NCBI GenBank assembly: GCA_037176705.1
Contig: CM073886.1
Coordinates: 9,818,501-9,882,500, forward strand
Length of the DNA stretch: 64,000 nucleotides
Reading direction: 5' to 3'
Origin: Molossus alvarezi
Lineage: Eukaryota; Chordata; Mammalia; Chiroptera; Molossidae
Part shown: in pieces, positions 10,285-20,211 of the stretch
How positions within the stretch are numbered: position 1 is the first letter of the stretch
Layout of the letters: each line of letters begins with the position of its first letter
Made by a program: the position numbers and the translations under genes
The notes under the pieces: model-generated
The model's input: only the letters and a program-made list of their open reading frames with translations
Database searches by the model: none
Told to the model about the DNA's origin: nothing

Positions 10285-12096
10285 TTAGCCAGTCATGTCC
10301 TGTACTACCTTAATAGTTCTCACGACTTGTGAGAGACGCTCAAGTGTAAGGCCAACTTCCTCCTTTTGACCACCAGGAACGTCTGGCTGCTCTTCCTCCT
10401 CCTCACTTGCAGACTTAGTCATCTCCGTTAGATCCTCGTCAGTTAGGGGATCTGAATGTGTCTCCAGCAGCTCATCCACGTCATCGTGGGTCATATCTGC
10501 AAAACCTTCTCCTCCCAGCATCCAGGCTAGCCTAACTGCCTTATCCACTGCCGAGTTGCTCATATCCTCTGGGGTGAATCCTCTGTAGTCATGGACAATT
10601 TCAGGCCACAACATCTTCCAGCTGTCCTTCACGGTCTCTGTCTTTATGTCCTTCAATGTGTCCTAGATGGTCTTCAGACAGGTCGCGATGGTATACTGCC
10701 ACCAGTACTCCTTCAGCAAGAAGTTCTCCTCAAGGTCCATGCCTTAGGAGGTGCTGCAGGGTGTTTTGCGTGTAGAGGGCCTTGAACGTGCGAATAAGCC
10801 TTGGTCCATGGGCTGGGTCAGCGAAGTGGTGTTGGAAGGAAGGAACTCGATCCGCAAACCGTCGTAGGATAGGTCTTGCGCATGACCTCCAGCATTGTCC
10901 ATGAAGAGAAAGACATTCAACTTGAGTCTCTCCTCTGCGAGATACAGCTTGACTTGGGGGATGAAGCACTCGTGGAAACCAGTCCAATGACAGCTGTGTG
11001 ATCCAGCCCTTGTCGTTGTGCATCCAATGCACTGGCAGCAGGTTCTTGTTTTTATTCTTCAGGGCCCTAGGGTTCTTGGCTTTGTAGATAAGGGCAGGCT
11101 TGAGCAAAAATCCCTCAGCATTTCCACACATAACGAAAGTCATGCAATCTTTTTTTTTTTTTTTTATCCTCACCCGAGGACACTTTTTCATTTTTTGTCC
11201 AGATAGAGCGGGAGGGGGAGAGAGAGAGAGAAACATCGATGTGAAAGGGACACATCGAATGGCTGCCACCCGCATGACCAACCAGGGCCGGGGACAAACT
11301 GCAACCGAGGTACGTGCCCTTAGCGAGAACTGAACCTGGGTCTCTCCGGACTGCAGGCTGGTGCTCTAACTGCTGAGCCAAACCGACCAGGGCAAGTCAC
11401 ACAATCTTTATAGGCCTTGAAGCCGTGGACCTTGGCTTCATCCTTGAAAATGAATGTCCAGGAAGGCATTCTTTTCCAGAACAGGCCTGTTTCGTTCATA
11501 TTGAACACCTGTTCTGGATGATACTCGCCCTCCTCAAGGATCTCCTGGAACGTGTTGTTCACGTAGTCCTCTGCTGCAGGCTGGTCAACAGAGGCAGCTT
11601 CTCCATGGAGAACAACACTCTTCAGATGATAACTCTTCTGGAACTTCTCGAACCAACCCTTGCTTTCTGTGAAATCCATGAACGTTGCAGAAGAGGGTCC
11701 TGATTGAGGTTCATCTGCCATAAAGCTCTGATGGAGCTGCCTCGCCTTCTCCCGGAGGACCAGCGAATCCAGCAGAATGTTTTTCTTGCAGCTGTCGCTG
11801 ATCCAAATGGCTAGGGCAGACTCTGTTTTCACTATGAACTTACTGTGGCTTATCACGATGCGCTTTGCTTCCTTGTTGAAAGAGACAGTAGCCGTTGCAC
11901 GGATGTTCTTTTCATCTTTGTGGATGGAGCGAACGGTAGACTCATTCAAGTCGTAATGGCAGGCAGCCTCCACGATTTTCTTGCCATTTTTGATCATATC
12001 CAGGAGTTTCACCTTCTCCTGGATGGTAAGCATCTTCCTCCGGCCCTTAGTTTCATTGTCAGAAGGTTTAGAAGCAGCAGCACATTTAGGAGCCAT
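10285..12096 (-). pseudogene. Tigger transposase (TIGD1-like), broken
   Basis: The most likely start is the ATG at 12096-12094 (MAPKCAAASK). The N-terminus has a psq/CENP-B type helix-turn-helix region (GRRKMLTIQEKVKLLDMIKN), followed by a second DNA-binding region and a DDE nuclease domain. Of the three catalytic aspartates, the second (LFMDNAGGH, codon at 10897-10899) and third (PMDQG, codon at 10804-10806) are present. The first is replaced by Asn in FNMNETGLFW (codon at 11494-11496). A VES SINE at 11151-11393 splits the gene after YKDC. At least two frameshifts occur downstream (near 10970 and 10790). The acidic C-terminus (SASEEEEEQPDV) is open to the stop near 10285. The family transposes DNA by cut and paste in the nucleus. 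This copy should be inactive. Confidence 0.88.
11151..11393 (-). mobile_element. VES SINE in Tigger transposase
   Basis: Flanked by AAGTCATGCAATCTT and AAGTCACACAATCTT. It has a long inverted poly(A) and inserted after the Tigger element had settled. Confidence 0.95.
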
Positions 12097-12514
12097 CGTG
12101 GGGCTTAGATAAAAGTTCTCAGAAATCGCAAACACTTACAAGAGCAAAGATGCTTCTGATGCGTAGCGATGTAGAAGTGTGTATAAGAGAAATGAACTTG
12201 CATGAGGCTGAGCCAATCAGTGGTCAGGATAGGAAGAGGGCAGGATAGCCAATCAGTGAACAGCATGCTCTGATTGGCTTGGTTTCACCACACCCGATTT
12301 TTTGGAAAAAAGTTATTGCCCACACACAAGGAGTGGTCAAGTGGTTGTACCTGGCGTTGAAGGATTCCTGGGGTGCTCGAATACATAGGCCTACAGTCCA
12401 TATGTACAGTAATTTTAATTTTAATTGTAATACAGGGGTATATAATTGACTCAGACAACTGAGTGCGCGCTGTATCATTTTCACTGTCTCGATCAATTTT
12501 TTGATGAATATATA

Positions 12515-14062
12515 TATGAAAAAACTGCAATAGGGTCATTGAAAAAAGAAATAGAGGAAGATATTAAAAAGTGGAAGCACATACCCTGTTCATGGATTGA
12601 GAGAATTAACATCATTAAAATGTCCATATGACCCAAAGCAATCTATAAATTCAATGCAATCCCCATCAAAATACCAACGGCATACTTCACAGAATTAGAA
12701 CAATTACTTCAAAAGTTCATATGGAACCAAAAAAGGCCTCGAATAGCCACAGCGATCTTGAAAAGGAAGAACAAAGTTGGAGGGATCACAATACCAGGTT
12801 TCAGGTTATACTACAAAGCCACTGTAATCAAAACAGCCTGGTACTGGCACAAGAACAGGCATATAGACCAATGGAACAGAACAGAGAACCCAGAAATGGA
12901 CCCTAGGCAATATGCTCAATTAATATTTGACAAAGGTGGCAAGAACATACAGTGGAGTAAGGACAGCCTCTTTAATAAATGGTGCTGGGAAAATTGGACA
13001 GCTTCTTGCAGAAAAATGAAACTAGACCATCAACTTACACCCTACACGAGAATAAACTCAAAATGGATAAAAGACTTAAATGTAACTCATGAATCCATAA
13101 AAATCCTAGAAGAGATTGTAGGCAACAAAATTTCAGACATCATACGCAGCAGAATTTTTACTGACACATCACCTAAGGCAATAGAAACAAAGGAGAAAAT
13201 GAACACATGGGACTACATCAAACTCAAAAGCTTCTGCACAGCGAAAGATACAATCATCAAAACGGAAAGGCTACCCACTGTATGGGGGAGCATAATTGCC
13301 AATGATATATCAGGTAAGGGGTTAATTTCCAATACATATAGAGTGCTCATACAACTCCACAAAAGGAAGACAAAGAATCCAATTAAAAAATGGGCAGAGG
13401 AACTAAATAGACACCTCTCCAAACAGGACATACAAATGGCTAAGAAACATATGAAGAAATGCTCATCATCACTAATCATCAGAGAGATGCAAATTAAAAA
13501 AACAATGAGGTATCACCTCACACCTGTCAGAATGGCCGCTATCAACAAATCATCAAACAACAAGTGTTGGCGAGGGTGTGGAGAAAAGGGGACTCTAGTG
13601 CACTGCTGGTGGGAATGCAGAATGGTGCAGCCACTATGGAAAACAATATGGTGTTACCTCAAAAAATTAAAAATTGAACTTCCATTTGACCCAGTGATCC
13701 CACTTCTAGGAATATACCCTAAGAAGCCTAAAACACCAATCAGAAAGAATATATGTACCCCCATGTTTGTAGCAGCGCTATCTACAATCGCTAAGATCTG
13801 GAAACAGCCCGTGTTCATCAGTAGACAAATGGATAAAAAAGCAGTGGTACATAAACACAATGGAGTACTATGCAGTGGTAAGAAAGAAAGATCTCTTATC
13901 CTTTGAGACTACATGGAGGGACCTTGAAAGTAACATCCTAAGTGAAACAAGCCAAACAGAGAAAGACAAGTTTCATATGATCTCACTTATTTGTGGAATA
14001 TAATGAACATAACAGTCTGAGGAATGGGGTAGTCCCAGAGATGCAGAAGTGGAGTACAGACT
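12515..14062 (+). mobile_element. L1, ORF2 3' region, truncated at both ends
   Basis: The plus strand carries a 382-codon open frame (12758-13906) covering the ORF2p C-terminal third. It includes [20 protein letters not shown] sequence in the neighbouring frame, the cysteine-rich block ([18 protein letters not shown]) and [16 protein letters not shown] frameshift near 12760 separates the upstream part. It matches the L1 at 39613-41336 closely, but its 3'UTR stops about 40 bases in, near 14062, with no poly(A). No TSD was found, so a later deletion or rearrangement is likely. Confidence 0.9.
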
Positions 14063-15240
14063 GAATTTCCATGGTGTCAGTTGTCACTTCTCTTTCATTT
14101 CTGATTTTATTTATTTGGGTTCTCTCTGTTTTTCTTGATGAGTCTGATTAAAGGTTTAATTTTGTTTATCTGTTCAAAGAACCGGCTCTTGCTTTCATTA
14201 ATTTTTTTGTATTGCTTCTTTTTTTTTCAGATTCTATTTCATTTATTTCTGCTCTGATCTTTATTATTGCCTTCCACCTACTCACTTTGGGCTTTGTTAG
14301 GTCGAGTGGCTGCCACCCGCACGACTGACCAGAGCCGGGGACAAACTGCAACCAAGGTACATGCCCTTAGCGGGAACCGAACCCGGGTCTCTCCGGACCG
14401 CAGGCCGACGCTCTAACCGCTGAGCCAAACCGGCCAGGGCTCTAGTTTCTTTAAGTGTAAGTGAGATTGTTCATTTGAGATCTTTCTTGTTTCTTGATGT
14501 AGGCTTGTACTGCTATAAATTACTCTCTTAGAACTACTTTGGCTGTGTCCTATAGATTTTGGGATCTTGTTTTTTCATTTACATGTGTCTCAAAGTATCT
14601 TGATTTCTTCCTTGATCTCATTGTTAATGTATTACTTGTTTAATAGCACACTACTTAGTGTCTGTGATTCTCAGTTTTCTTCTTGTAGTTGATTTCTAGT
14701 TTCATAACATTGTGGTCAGAGAAGATGCTTGATATGATTTCAATCTTTTAAAATTTATTGAGACTTGTTTTGTGGCCTAACATGTGGGCTATCCTAAAAA
14801 ATGTTCCATGAGCACATTAGAAAAATCTATATTCTGCTGCTGATTTCAGATGAAATGCTCTAAAAAAATCAATTAAGTCCATCTGATCCAATGCATCATT
14901 TAAGGCCGTTGTCTCCTTGTTGATTTTCTGTTTGGATGATTCATTCATTGTTGTGAATGGGTGTTAAAGTCTACTATGACTGTATCACTGTCACTCTCTC
15001 CCTTTATGCTGCTCAATATTTGCTTTATATATTTAGATGCTCCTAGATTGGGTGCATAGATATTTATAAGAGTTAGCTCTTCTTTGGATTGTTCCTTTAT
15101 TCATTATGAAATGCCCTTCTTTGTAGCTTATAGCTCTTGTTTTAAGCCTATTTTTTCTGCTATAAGAATTGCTACCCCAGCTTTTTTTGTTTCCATTTGC
15201 ATGAAATATCTTTCTTCATCCATTTACTTTCAGTCTTTTC
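14063..15240 (-). mobile_element. old L1, 5' part of ORF2
   Basis: Inverted L1 sequence, for example ATTGTGGTCAGAGAAGATGC at about 14707 and TTTGTGGCCTAACATGTGG at about 14769. It is probably the continuation of the L1 that ends at 9625. The part between is missing or displaced by the Tigger element and the plus-strand L1. Confidence 0.8.
14302..14440 (-). mobile_element. VES SINE, head half only
   Basis: Only the inverted tRNA-like and central part remains (GTCGAGTGGCTGCCACCC ... CGGCCAGGGC). The CT-rich core and tail are absent. Confidence 0.85.
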
Positions 15241-15293
15241 TTTTTTATTGAATTTATAGGGGTTGCGTTAGTTAATAAAATTATATAGGTTTG
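15241..15293 (-). mobile_element. L1 3'-terminal fragment, left part
   Basis: TTATTGAATTTATAGGGG ... AATAAAATTATATAGG matches the inverted 3' terminus also seen at 56385-56520. It appears to continue at 16080-16160 beyond the SINE cluster. Confidence 0.65.
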
Positions 15294-15503
15294 CCCTGGC
15301 CGGCATGGTTCAGTTGGTTGAGCATCATCCCATGCACTGAAGGGTCACCGGTTTGATTCCTGGTCAGGGCACATACCCACACTGCAGGTTCAACTCGGTT
15401 GTGGTGCATGTAGGAGGCAATCAATTGATGTTTCTCTCTTGCATCAATGTTTCTCTCTCCCTCTCCTTTTCTCTCTCTCTGAAAAACAATAAAAATATTT
15501 TTA
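15294..15503 (+). mobile_element. VES SINE
   Basis: Head GCCCTGGCCGGCATGGTTCAG, B-box CGGTTTGATTCC, CT-rich tail and ATAAAAATATTTT end. Confidence 0.9.
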
Positions 15504-15735
15504 GCCCTGGCCAGTTTGGCTTAGCGGTTAGAATGTCGGCCTGCGGTCCAGAGAGACCCGGGTTCAGTTCCCGCTAAGAGCACGTACCTTGGTTTCAGTT
15601 TGTCCCCGGCCCTGGTTGGGTCGTGCAGGTGGCAGCCACTCGATGTGTCCCTTTCACGTCGATGTTTTTCGCTCTCTCTCTCTCCCTCCCATTCTATCTG
15701 AACAAAAAATGGAAAAATGTCCTCGGGTGAGGATT
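15504..15735 (+). mobile_element. VES SINE
   Basis: It follows the previous copy head-to-tail and ends CCTCGGGTGAGGAT just before a dinucleotide repeat tract. Confidence 0.95.
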
Positions 15736-15742
15736 ATATATA

Positions 15743-15778
<36 letters not shown>

Positions 15779-15816
15779 CGCGCGTGTGTATATATATGCA
15801 TATATATATATATATT
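15736..15816. repeat. (CA)n and (TA)n microsatellites between opposed SINEs
   Basis: CACACA tract near 15748-15776, then GCGCGTGTG and a TATATA tract to about 15815. It lies between the 3' ends of a plus-strand and a minus-strand SINE. Confidence 0.92.
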
Positions 15817-16062
15817 TTTTTTTATCCTCACCCGAGGACACCTTTCCACCCTTTGTTCAGACAGAGCGAGAGGGAGAGAGAGGAAGAGAGAGAGAGAGAA
15901 ACATCGATGTGAAGGGACACATCGAGTGGCTGCCACCCGCATGACCAACCAGGGCCGGGGACAAACTGCAACCGAGGTACGTGCCCTTAGCGGGAACCGA
16001 ACCCGGGTCTCTCCGGACCGCAGGCCGACGCTCCAACCGCTGAGCCAAACCGGCCAGGGCTG
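15817..16062 (-). mobile_element. VES SINE
   Basis: Close to the apparent consensus (CCTCACCCGAGGACA ... CGGCCAGGGCT), so it is probably young. (TA)n follows at 16063-16081. Confidence 0.95.
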
Positions 16063-16239
16063 TATATATATATATATATATTTAAATTATATAGGTTTAA
16101 GGTATACAATTCATCTATATATTGTATTGTATGTTCACCACCCCCAAGTCATGTCTCTTTCAAGTCTATGTGCGTCTTAATCCGTAGTGAGTCTTTTGTA
16201 GGAAACATGTATGGGTCTTGTTTTTTATCCATTCAGTCC

Positions 16240-16276
<37 letters not shown>
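16240..16276. repeat. (TG)n microsatellite
   Basis: About 17 TG units inside L1 sequence. Confidence 0.95.
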
Positions 16277-16279
<3 letters not shown>

Positions 16280-16476
16280 GTTGTTGTTGTTTTTTGAGCA
16301 TTTAATACATTTACATTTAAAGCAATCATTGCTAGGTATGTAGTTATTGCCATTCTATTAATTGTTTTCTGATTGTTTGTAGTTTTTCTCTGTTCCTTTC
16401 CTATTCTCCTGCTCTCTTCTTTTGTATGTTGATGACTTTCTATAGGGTTGTGTTTTGATTCCCTTCTCTCTCTTTT

Positions 16477-16721
16477 TTTTTTAATCCTCATCCGAGGACA
16501 TTTTTCCATTTTTTGTACTGACAGAGTGGGAGGGAGAGAGAGGAAGAGAGAGAGAGGGAAACATCGATGTGAAAGGGACACATCGAGTGGCTGCCATCCG
16601 GACGACCAACCAGGGTCGGGGACAAACTGCAATCGAGGTACATGCCCTTAGCGGGAACCGAACCGGGGTCTCTCGGGACCGCAGGCTGACGCTCTAACCG
16701 CTGAGCCAAGTCGGCCAGGGC
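16477..16721 (-). mobile_element. VES SINE with TSD
   Basis: CCCTTCTCTCT lies before the tail and CCCTTCTCTTT after the head. Confidence 0.94.
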
Positions 16722-16797
16722 TCCCTTCTCTTTATTTCTTCTATATCTCTTATAGATTTTTGGTTTGTGGTTACCTTGTGCTTTTAAAAAATAATTG

Positions 16798-17010
16798 TTT
16801 AGCCTGGCCAGTGTGGCTCAGTGGATAGAGCATCGTCCTATGGACTGAGAGGTCCCTGTTCGATTCCCAGTCAGGGTACTTGCCCAAGTTGCAGGCTTGG
16901 TCCCCAGTAGGGGGCGTGCAGGAGGCAGCAGATTGATGTTTCTCTCTCACATCCATGTTTGTATCTCTCTCTCTCCCTTCCTTTCTCTCTAAAAAAATCA
17001 ATAAAAATAT
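16798..17010 (+). mobile_element. VES SINE
   Basis: Head AGCCTGGCCAGTGTGGCTCAG, tail CTCTCTAAAAAAATCAATAAA. Confidence 0.92.
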
Positions 17011-17035
17011 TTTTAACAAAATAATGATAATTGTT

Positions 17036-17150
17036 TAGGCCTGGCCAGGTAGCTCAGTTGGTTAGAGCATCATCCTAATATGCCAAGGTTGTGGGTTTGA
17101 TTCCCAGTCAGGGCACATACAAGAATCAACAACAACAACAAAAAGAATCA
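17036..17150 (+). mobile_element. short SINE, tRNA-like head only
   Basis: GCCTGGCCAGGTAGCTCAGTT to GATTCCCAGTCAGGGCACAT, then directly an A/C-rich tail with (CAA)n. The central and CT-rich parts are missing. The break is at the same place as in the copy at 56657-56760. Confidence 0.8.
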
Positions 17151-17156
17151 ACTTGC

Positions 17157-17422
17157 CCTGGCCGGTTTGGCTCAGCGGTTAGAGCGTCGGCCTGCGGTCT
17201 GGAGAGACCCGGGTTCGGTTCCCGCTAAGGGCACGTACCTTGGTTGCAGTTTGTCCCCGGCCCTGGTTGGTTGTGCGGGTGGCAGCCACTCGATGTGTTC
17301 CTTTCGCGTCGATGTTTCTCTCTCTCTCTCTGTTCCTCTCTCTCCCTCCCACTCTACCTGAACAAAAAATGGAAAAATGTCCTCGGGTGAGGATAAAAAA
17401 AAAAAAAAAAAAAAAAAAAAAA
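17157..17422 (+). mobile_element. VES SINE with long poly(A)
   Basis: Full-length copy with about 27 A residues and candidate TSD GAATCAACT / GATCAACT. Confidence 0.94.
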
Positions 17423-17707
17423 GATCAACTAATGAATGCATAAATAAGCATAACAACAAATCTATATCTCTCTCTTTCTCTCTCAAGTTAATAAATTTTT
17501 TTAATTATTTATTTTTCAATTACAGTTTATATAAATTATTATATTAGCCTCAGGTGTATAACATAGTGATTAAACATTTATATAACTTATGAAGTGATTA
17601 GCCCAAAGAGGCTAGTAACCATCTGACACCATATATAATTACTACAGTATTACTGACTATATTCCCTCTGCTGTATTTTATATCCCTGTGACTGTTTTAT
17701 TTTTTTT

Positions 17708-17935
17708 TAATCCTCACTTGAGGATATGGTCCCACTGATTTTTAGAGCGAGAAGAAGGGAGAGAGAGAGACACACACACACATTGATGTGAGAGAAACAT
17801 CGATCATTTGCCTCCCGTACAATGCCCCAACGGGGATCAAACCCACAACCTAGGTATGTGCCCTGACTGGGAATTAAACCTGTAAAATTTTGGTGTATAT
17901 GATGATGTTCCAACTGAGCCACTGGCCAGGACTCC
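17708..17935 (-). mobile_element. VES SINE, diverged
   Basis: Tail AATCCTCACTTGAGGATATG, head end CCACTGGCCAGGACT. Confidence 0.9.
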
Positions 17936-18204
17936 TTGGCTGTTTTCATAACTGAAAATTTGCACATCTTAATCCTTTCCCTTTTTTCAACCATACCTCC
18001 AAACCCCCTCCCATCTGGCAACCATCAAACTGTTCTCTGTATCTATGAGTTTGTCTCTGTTTTGTTTGTTGGCTATTTTGCATTTTAGATTCTACATACA
18101 AGTGAAATCATAGAGTATTTGTCTTTGTCTGTCAGACTTATTTCACTTAGCATAATACTCTCTAAGTCCATTTATGTTGTTGCAAATGGCAAGATTTCTT
18201 TTTC

Positions 18205-18416
18205 TAAAAAATTTTTTTATTGATTTTTAGAGAGAAGGGAAAGGGAGAGGGAGAGATATAAACATCACTGAGCGAGAACATCGATTAGCTGCCTCCTGCA
18301 TGCCCCCCGCTGGGGATGGGGCCCACAACCTGGGCATGTGCCCTGACCAGGAATTGAACCAGTGATCTCCTGGTGCATGGGTCGACACTCTACCACTGAG
18401 CCACACCAGCCAGGCT
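18205..18416 (-). mobile_element. VES SINE
   Basis: TTTTTTTATTGATTTTTAGAG tail type, head end CCACACCAGCCAGGCT. Confidence 0.92.
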
Positions 18417-18616
18417 GTACTTCTTTTTTATCCATTCATCTATTATTGAACATTTAGGTTGCTTCCATATCTTGGCTTTTGTAAATAATGCTTCAATAAA
18501 CATAGAGGTGCATATGTGTTTTCGAAGTAGTGTTTTGATAGTTATGTAATGGTACCAGAGGTGGAATTGCTGGGTCCTTTGTCTCTTATTATAGCCTTTG
18601 TTTTAAAGCCTATTTT

Positions 18617-18860
18617 GGCCCTGGCCGGTTTGGCTCAGCGGTTAGTGTCGACCTGCGTTCCAGAGAGACCCGGGTTCGGTTCCCGCTAAGGGCATGTACC
18701 TCGGTTGCAGTTTGTCCCCGGCCCTGGTTGGGTCATGTGGGTGGCAACCACTTGATGTGTCCCTTTTATGTCGATGTTTCTCTCTCTCTCTCTCCCTCCC
18801 ACTCTATCTGAACAAAAAAAAAAAAAAGGAAAAATGTCCTTGGGTGAGGATAAATAAATA
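18617..18860 (+). mobile_element. VES SINE with TSD
   Basis: Inserted in AAAGCCTATTTTG, which is repeated as AAAGTCTATTTTG after the tail. Confidence 0.94.
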
Positions 18861-19004
18861 AACAAAGTCTATTTTGTCTGATATAAGTATTGCTACCCCA
18901 GCTATTTTTTTTATTGCCATTTGCATTAAATATATTTTTCCATCCCTTTACTTTCAGTCTCTGTGTGTCTTTTGATCTGAAGGGATCTCTCTCTCTCTCT
19001 TTTT

Positions 19005-19244
19005 AATCCTCACCTGAGGATATTTTTCCATTTATCTTCAGATAGAGTGAGAGGAAGAGAGAGAGGAAGAGAAAGTGAGAAACATTGACGTGAGAGAGAC
19101 ACATCGAGTGGTTGCCACCCACACGACCCCAACGGGGGCCAGGGACAAACTGCAACCGAGGCCCGTGCCCTTAGCGGGAACCAAACCTGGGTCTCTCTGG
19201 TCCGCAGGCTGATGCTCTAACTGCTGAGCCAAACTGGCCAGGAC
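19005..19244 (-). mobile_element. VES SINE with TSD
   Basis: CTGAAGGGATCTCT occurs before the tail and again after the head. Confidence 0.94.
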
Positions 19245-19419
19245 CTGAAGGGATCTCTTATAGGCAGCATATGTATGGGTGTTGTTTTCTTATTCATTCA
19301 GCCAACCCATTTCCTTTAATTAGAGGATTTAATCCCTTTACATTTAAAGTAATTATTGATAGGTATGTAGTTATTGCCATTTTATTATTCATATATTTTT
19401 AAATAGACTATTTTTTATT

Positions 19420-19692
19420 TCTTTTCCTTTATTGATTTTAGAGAGAAAGGAAGGGAGAGGGAGAGAGAGATATAAACATGAATGAGCCCTGGCCCGTTTG
19501 GCTCAGCAGTTGGAGCGTCGGCCTGCGGTACAGAGAAACATCAACGAGAGAGAACATTGATTGTCTGCCTCCTGCATGCCCCCAAATGGGGATTGGGCCC
19601 ACAACCTGGGCATGTGTCCTGACTGGGAATTGAACCAGCAACCTCTTGGTGCATGGGTCAACGCTCAACCACTGAGCCACACCAGCCAGACT
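19420..19692 (-). mobile_element. VES SINE carrying a SINE-head insert
   Basis: Outer minus-strand SINE (TTTATTGATTTTAGAGAG ... CACACCAGCCAGACT). It is interrupted at about 19483-19530 by a plus-strand SINE head fragment. Confidence 0.9.
19483..19530 (+). mobile_element. tailless 45-nt SINE head fragment
   Basis: GCCCTGGCCCGTTTGGCTCAG to CGGCCTGCGGTA, with no A tail, between AAACATGAATGAG and GAAACATCAACGAG, which look like a target duplication. Confidence 0.7.
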
Positions 19693-20112
19693 GTTAATAT
19701 TTTTTTATTTCGTCGTCTTCTTCTTCTCCTTCTCCTTCTTCTTGTCTGAGAAGCTCTTTGTCCTTTGATTCTAAATGATAGCCTTGCTGGGTAGAGTAAT
19801 CTTGGTTGTAGATCCTTGATTTTCATCATTTTGATTATTTCGTGCCATCCCTTCTGGCCTCCATCATTTCTGTTGAGAAATCAGCTGACATTCTTATGGG
19901 AGCTCTCTTGTAGGTAATTAACTGCTTTTCTCTTGCTACTTTTAAGATTCTCTCCTTGTTTTTAACTTTTGGCATCTTAATTATGATGTGTCTTGGTGTG
20001 AGTTTCATTGGATTCATCTTGTTTGAAACTTTCTGTATTTCTTCAACTTGTATATCTATTTCCTTCACTAGGTTAGGGAAGATTTTTGTCATTATTTCTT
20101 CAAACAGGTTTT
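19693..20112 (-). pseudogene. old L1 ORF1 C-terminal fragment
   Basis: The minus strand encodes an ORF1p RRM/C-terminal-like stretch (RHIIIKMPKVKNKERILK, YKRAPIRMSADFSTE). It is 5'-truncated by a SINE piece at 20113 and has stops toward its end. It is homologous to the intact ORF1 at 53534-54472. ORF1p is the RNA-binding trimer of the L1 particle. Confidence 0.85.
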
Positions 20113-20211
20113 CAAACTGCAACTGAGGTACATGCCCTGAGTGGGTACCAAACCCGGGACTCTCTGGTCCCTGGGCTGATGCTCTAATCTCTGAGCCAAA
20201 CCGGCCAGGAC
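20113..20211 (-). mobile_element. VES SINE, head half only
   Basis: AAACTGCAACTGAGGTACAT to CCGGCCAGGAC. The CT-rich half is missing. Confidence 0.85.

Larger units (their letters stand above)
9626..12480 (-). mobile_element. Tigger (pogo/Tc1-mariner) DNA transposon
   Basis: The left end is CAGTCAGCCCTCGTTTATC directly after a TA dinucleotide, as expected for a Tc1/mariner-type terminal inverted repeat and TA target. The body encodes a Tigger-type transposase on the minus strand. The matching right inverted repeat was not found. The right edge runs into plus-strand L1 near 12480-12515, so the 5' end of the element seems to be lost. A minus-strand VES SINE sits in the transposase gene with its own TSD. 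Confidence 0.85.
16063..16785 (-). mobile_element. old L1 fragments with (TG)n and a SINE
   Basis: 16080-16160 continues the L1 3'-terminal fragment. 16160-16476 and 16722-16785 match the inverted ORF1/ORF2 junction region (TTTACATTTAAAGCAATCATTG, TTTTTGGTTTGTGGTTACC). Confidence 0.7.
17490..18580 (-). mobile_element. old L1, 3'UTR and C-terminal ORF2
   Basis: A second inverted L1 3'UTR (TATAACTTATGAAGTGATTAG), similar to the one at 6600-7035, leads to ORF2-like sequence near 18420-18580. SINEs sit at 17708 and 18205. Confidence 0.8.
18581..19420 (-). mobile_element. old L1, 5' part of ORF2
   Basis: TCTGATATAAGTATTGCTACC and TTTAAAGTAATTATTGATAGG match inverted L1 near the ORF1/ORF2 junction. 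SINEs at 18617 and 19005 interrupt it. Confidence 0.75.

Noticed and set aside
10285..10656. 123-codon minus-strand frame with an acidic stretch as a separate gene
   Set aside because: It is the C-terminal part of the Tigger transposase, separated only by frameshifts.
12758..13906. 382-codon open frame, the longest in the window
   Set aside because: It is the C-terminal third of L1 ORF2 without a start context, endonuclease or RT. It is a transposon fragment, not a host gene.
17157..17230. tRNA-like A and B boxes (TGGCTCAGCGG, GGTTCGGTTCCCGC) could suggest tRNA genes
   Set aside because: Each is the head of a SINE followed by the VES core and A tail. No copy shows a clean tRNA cloverleaf with a terminator alone.
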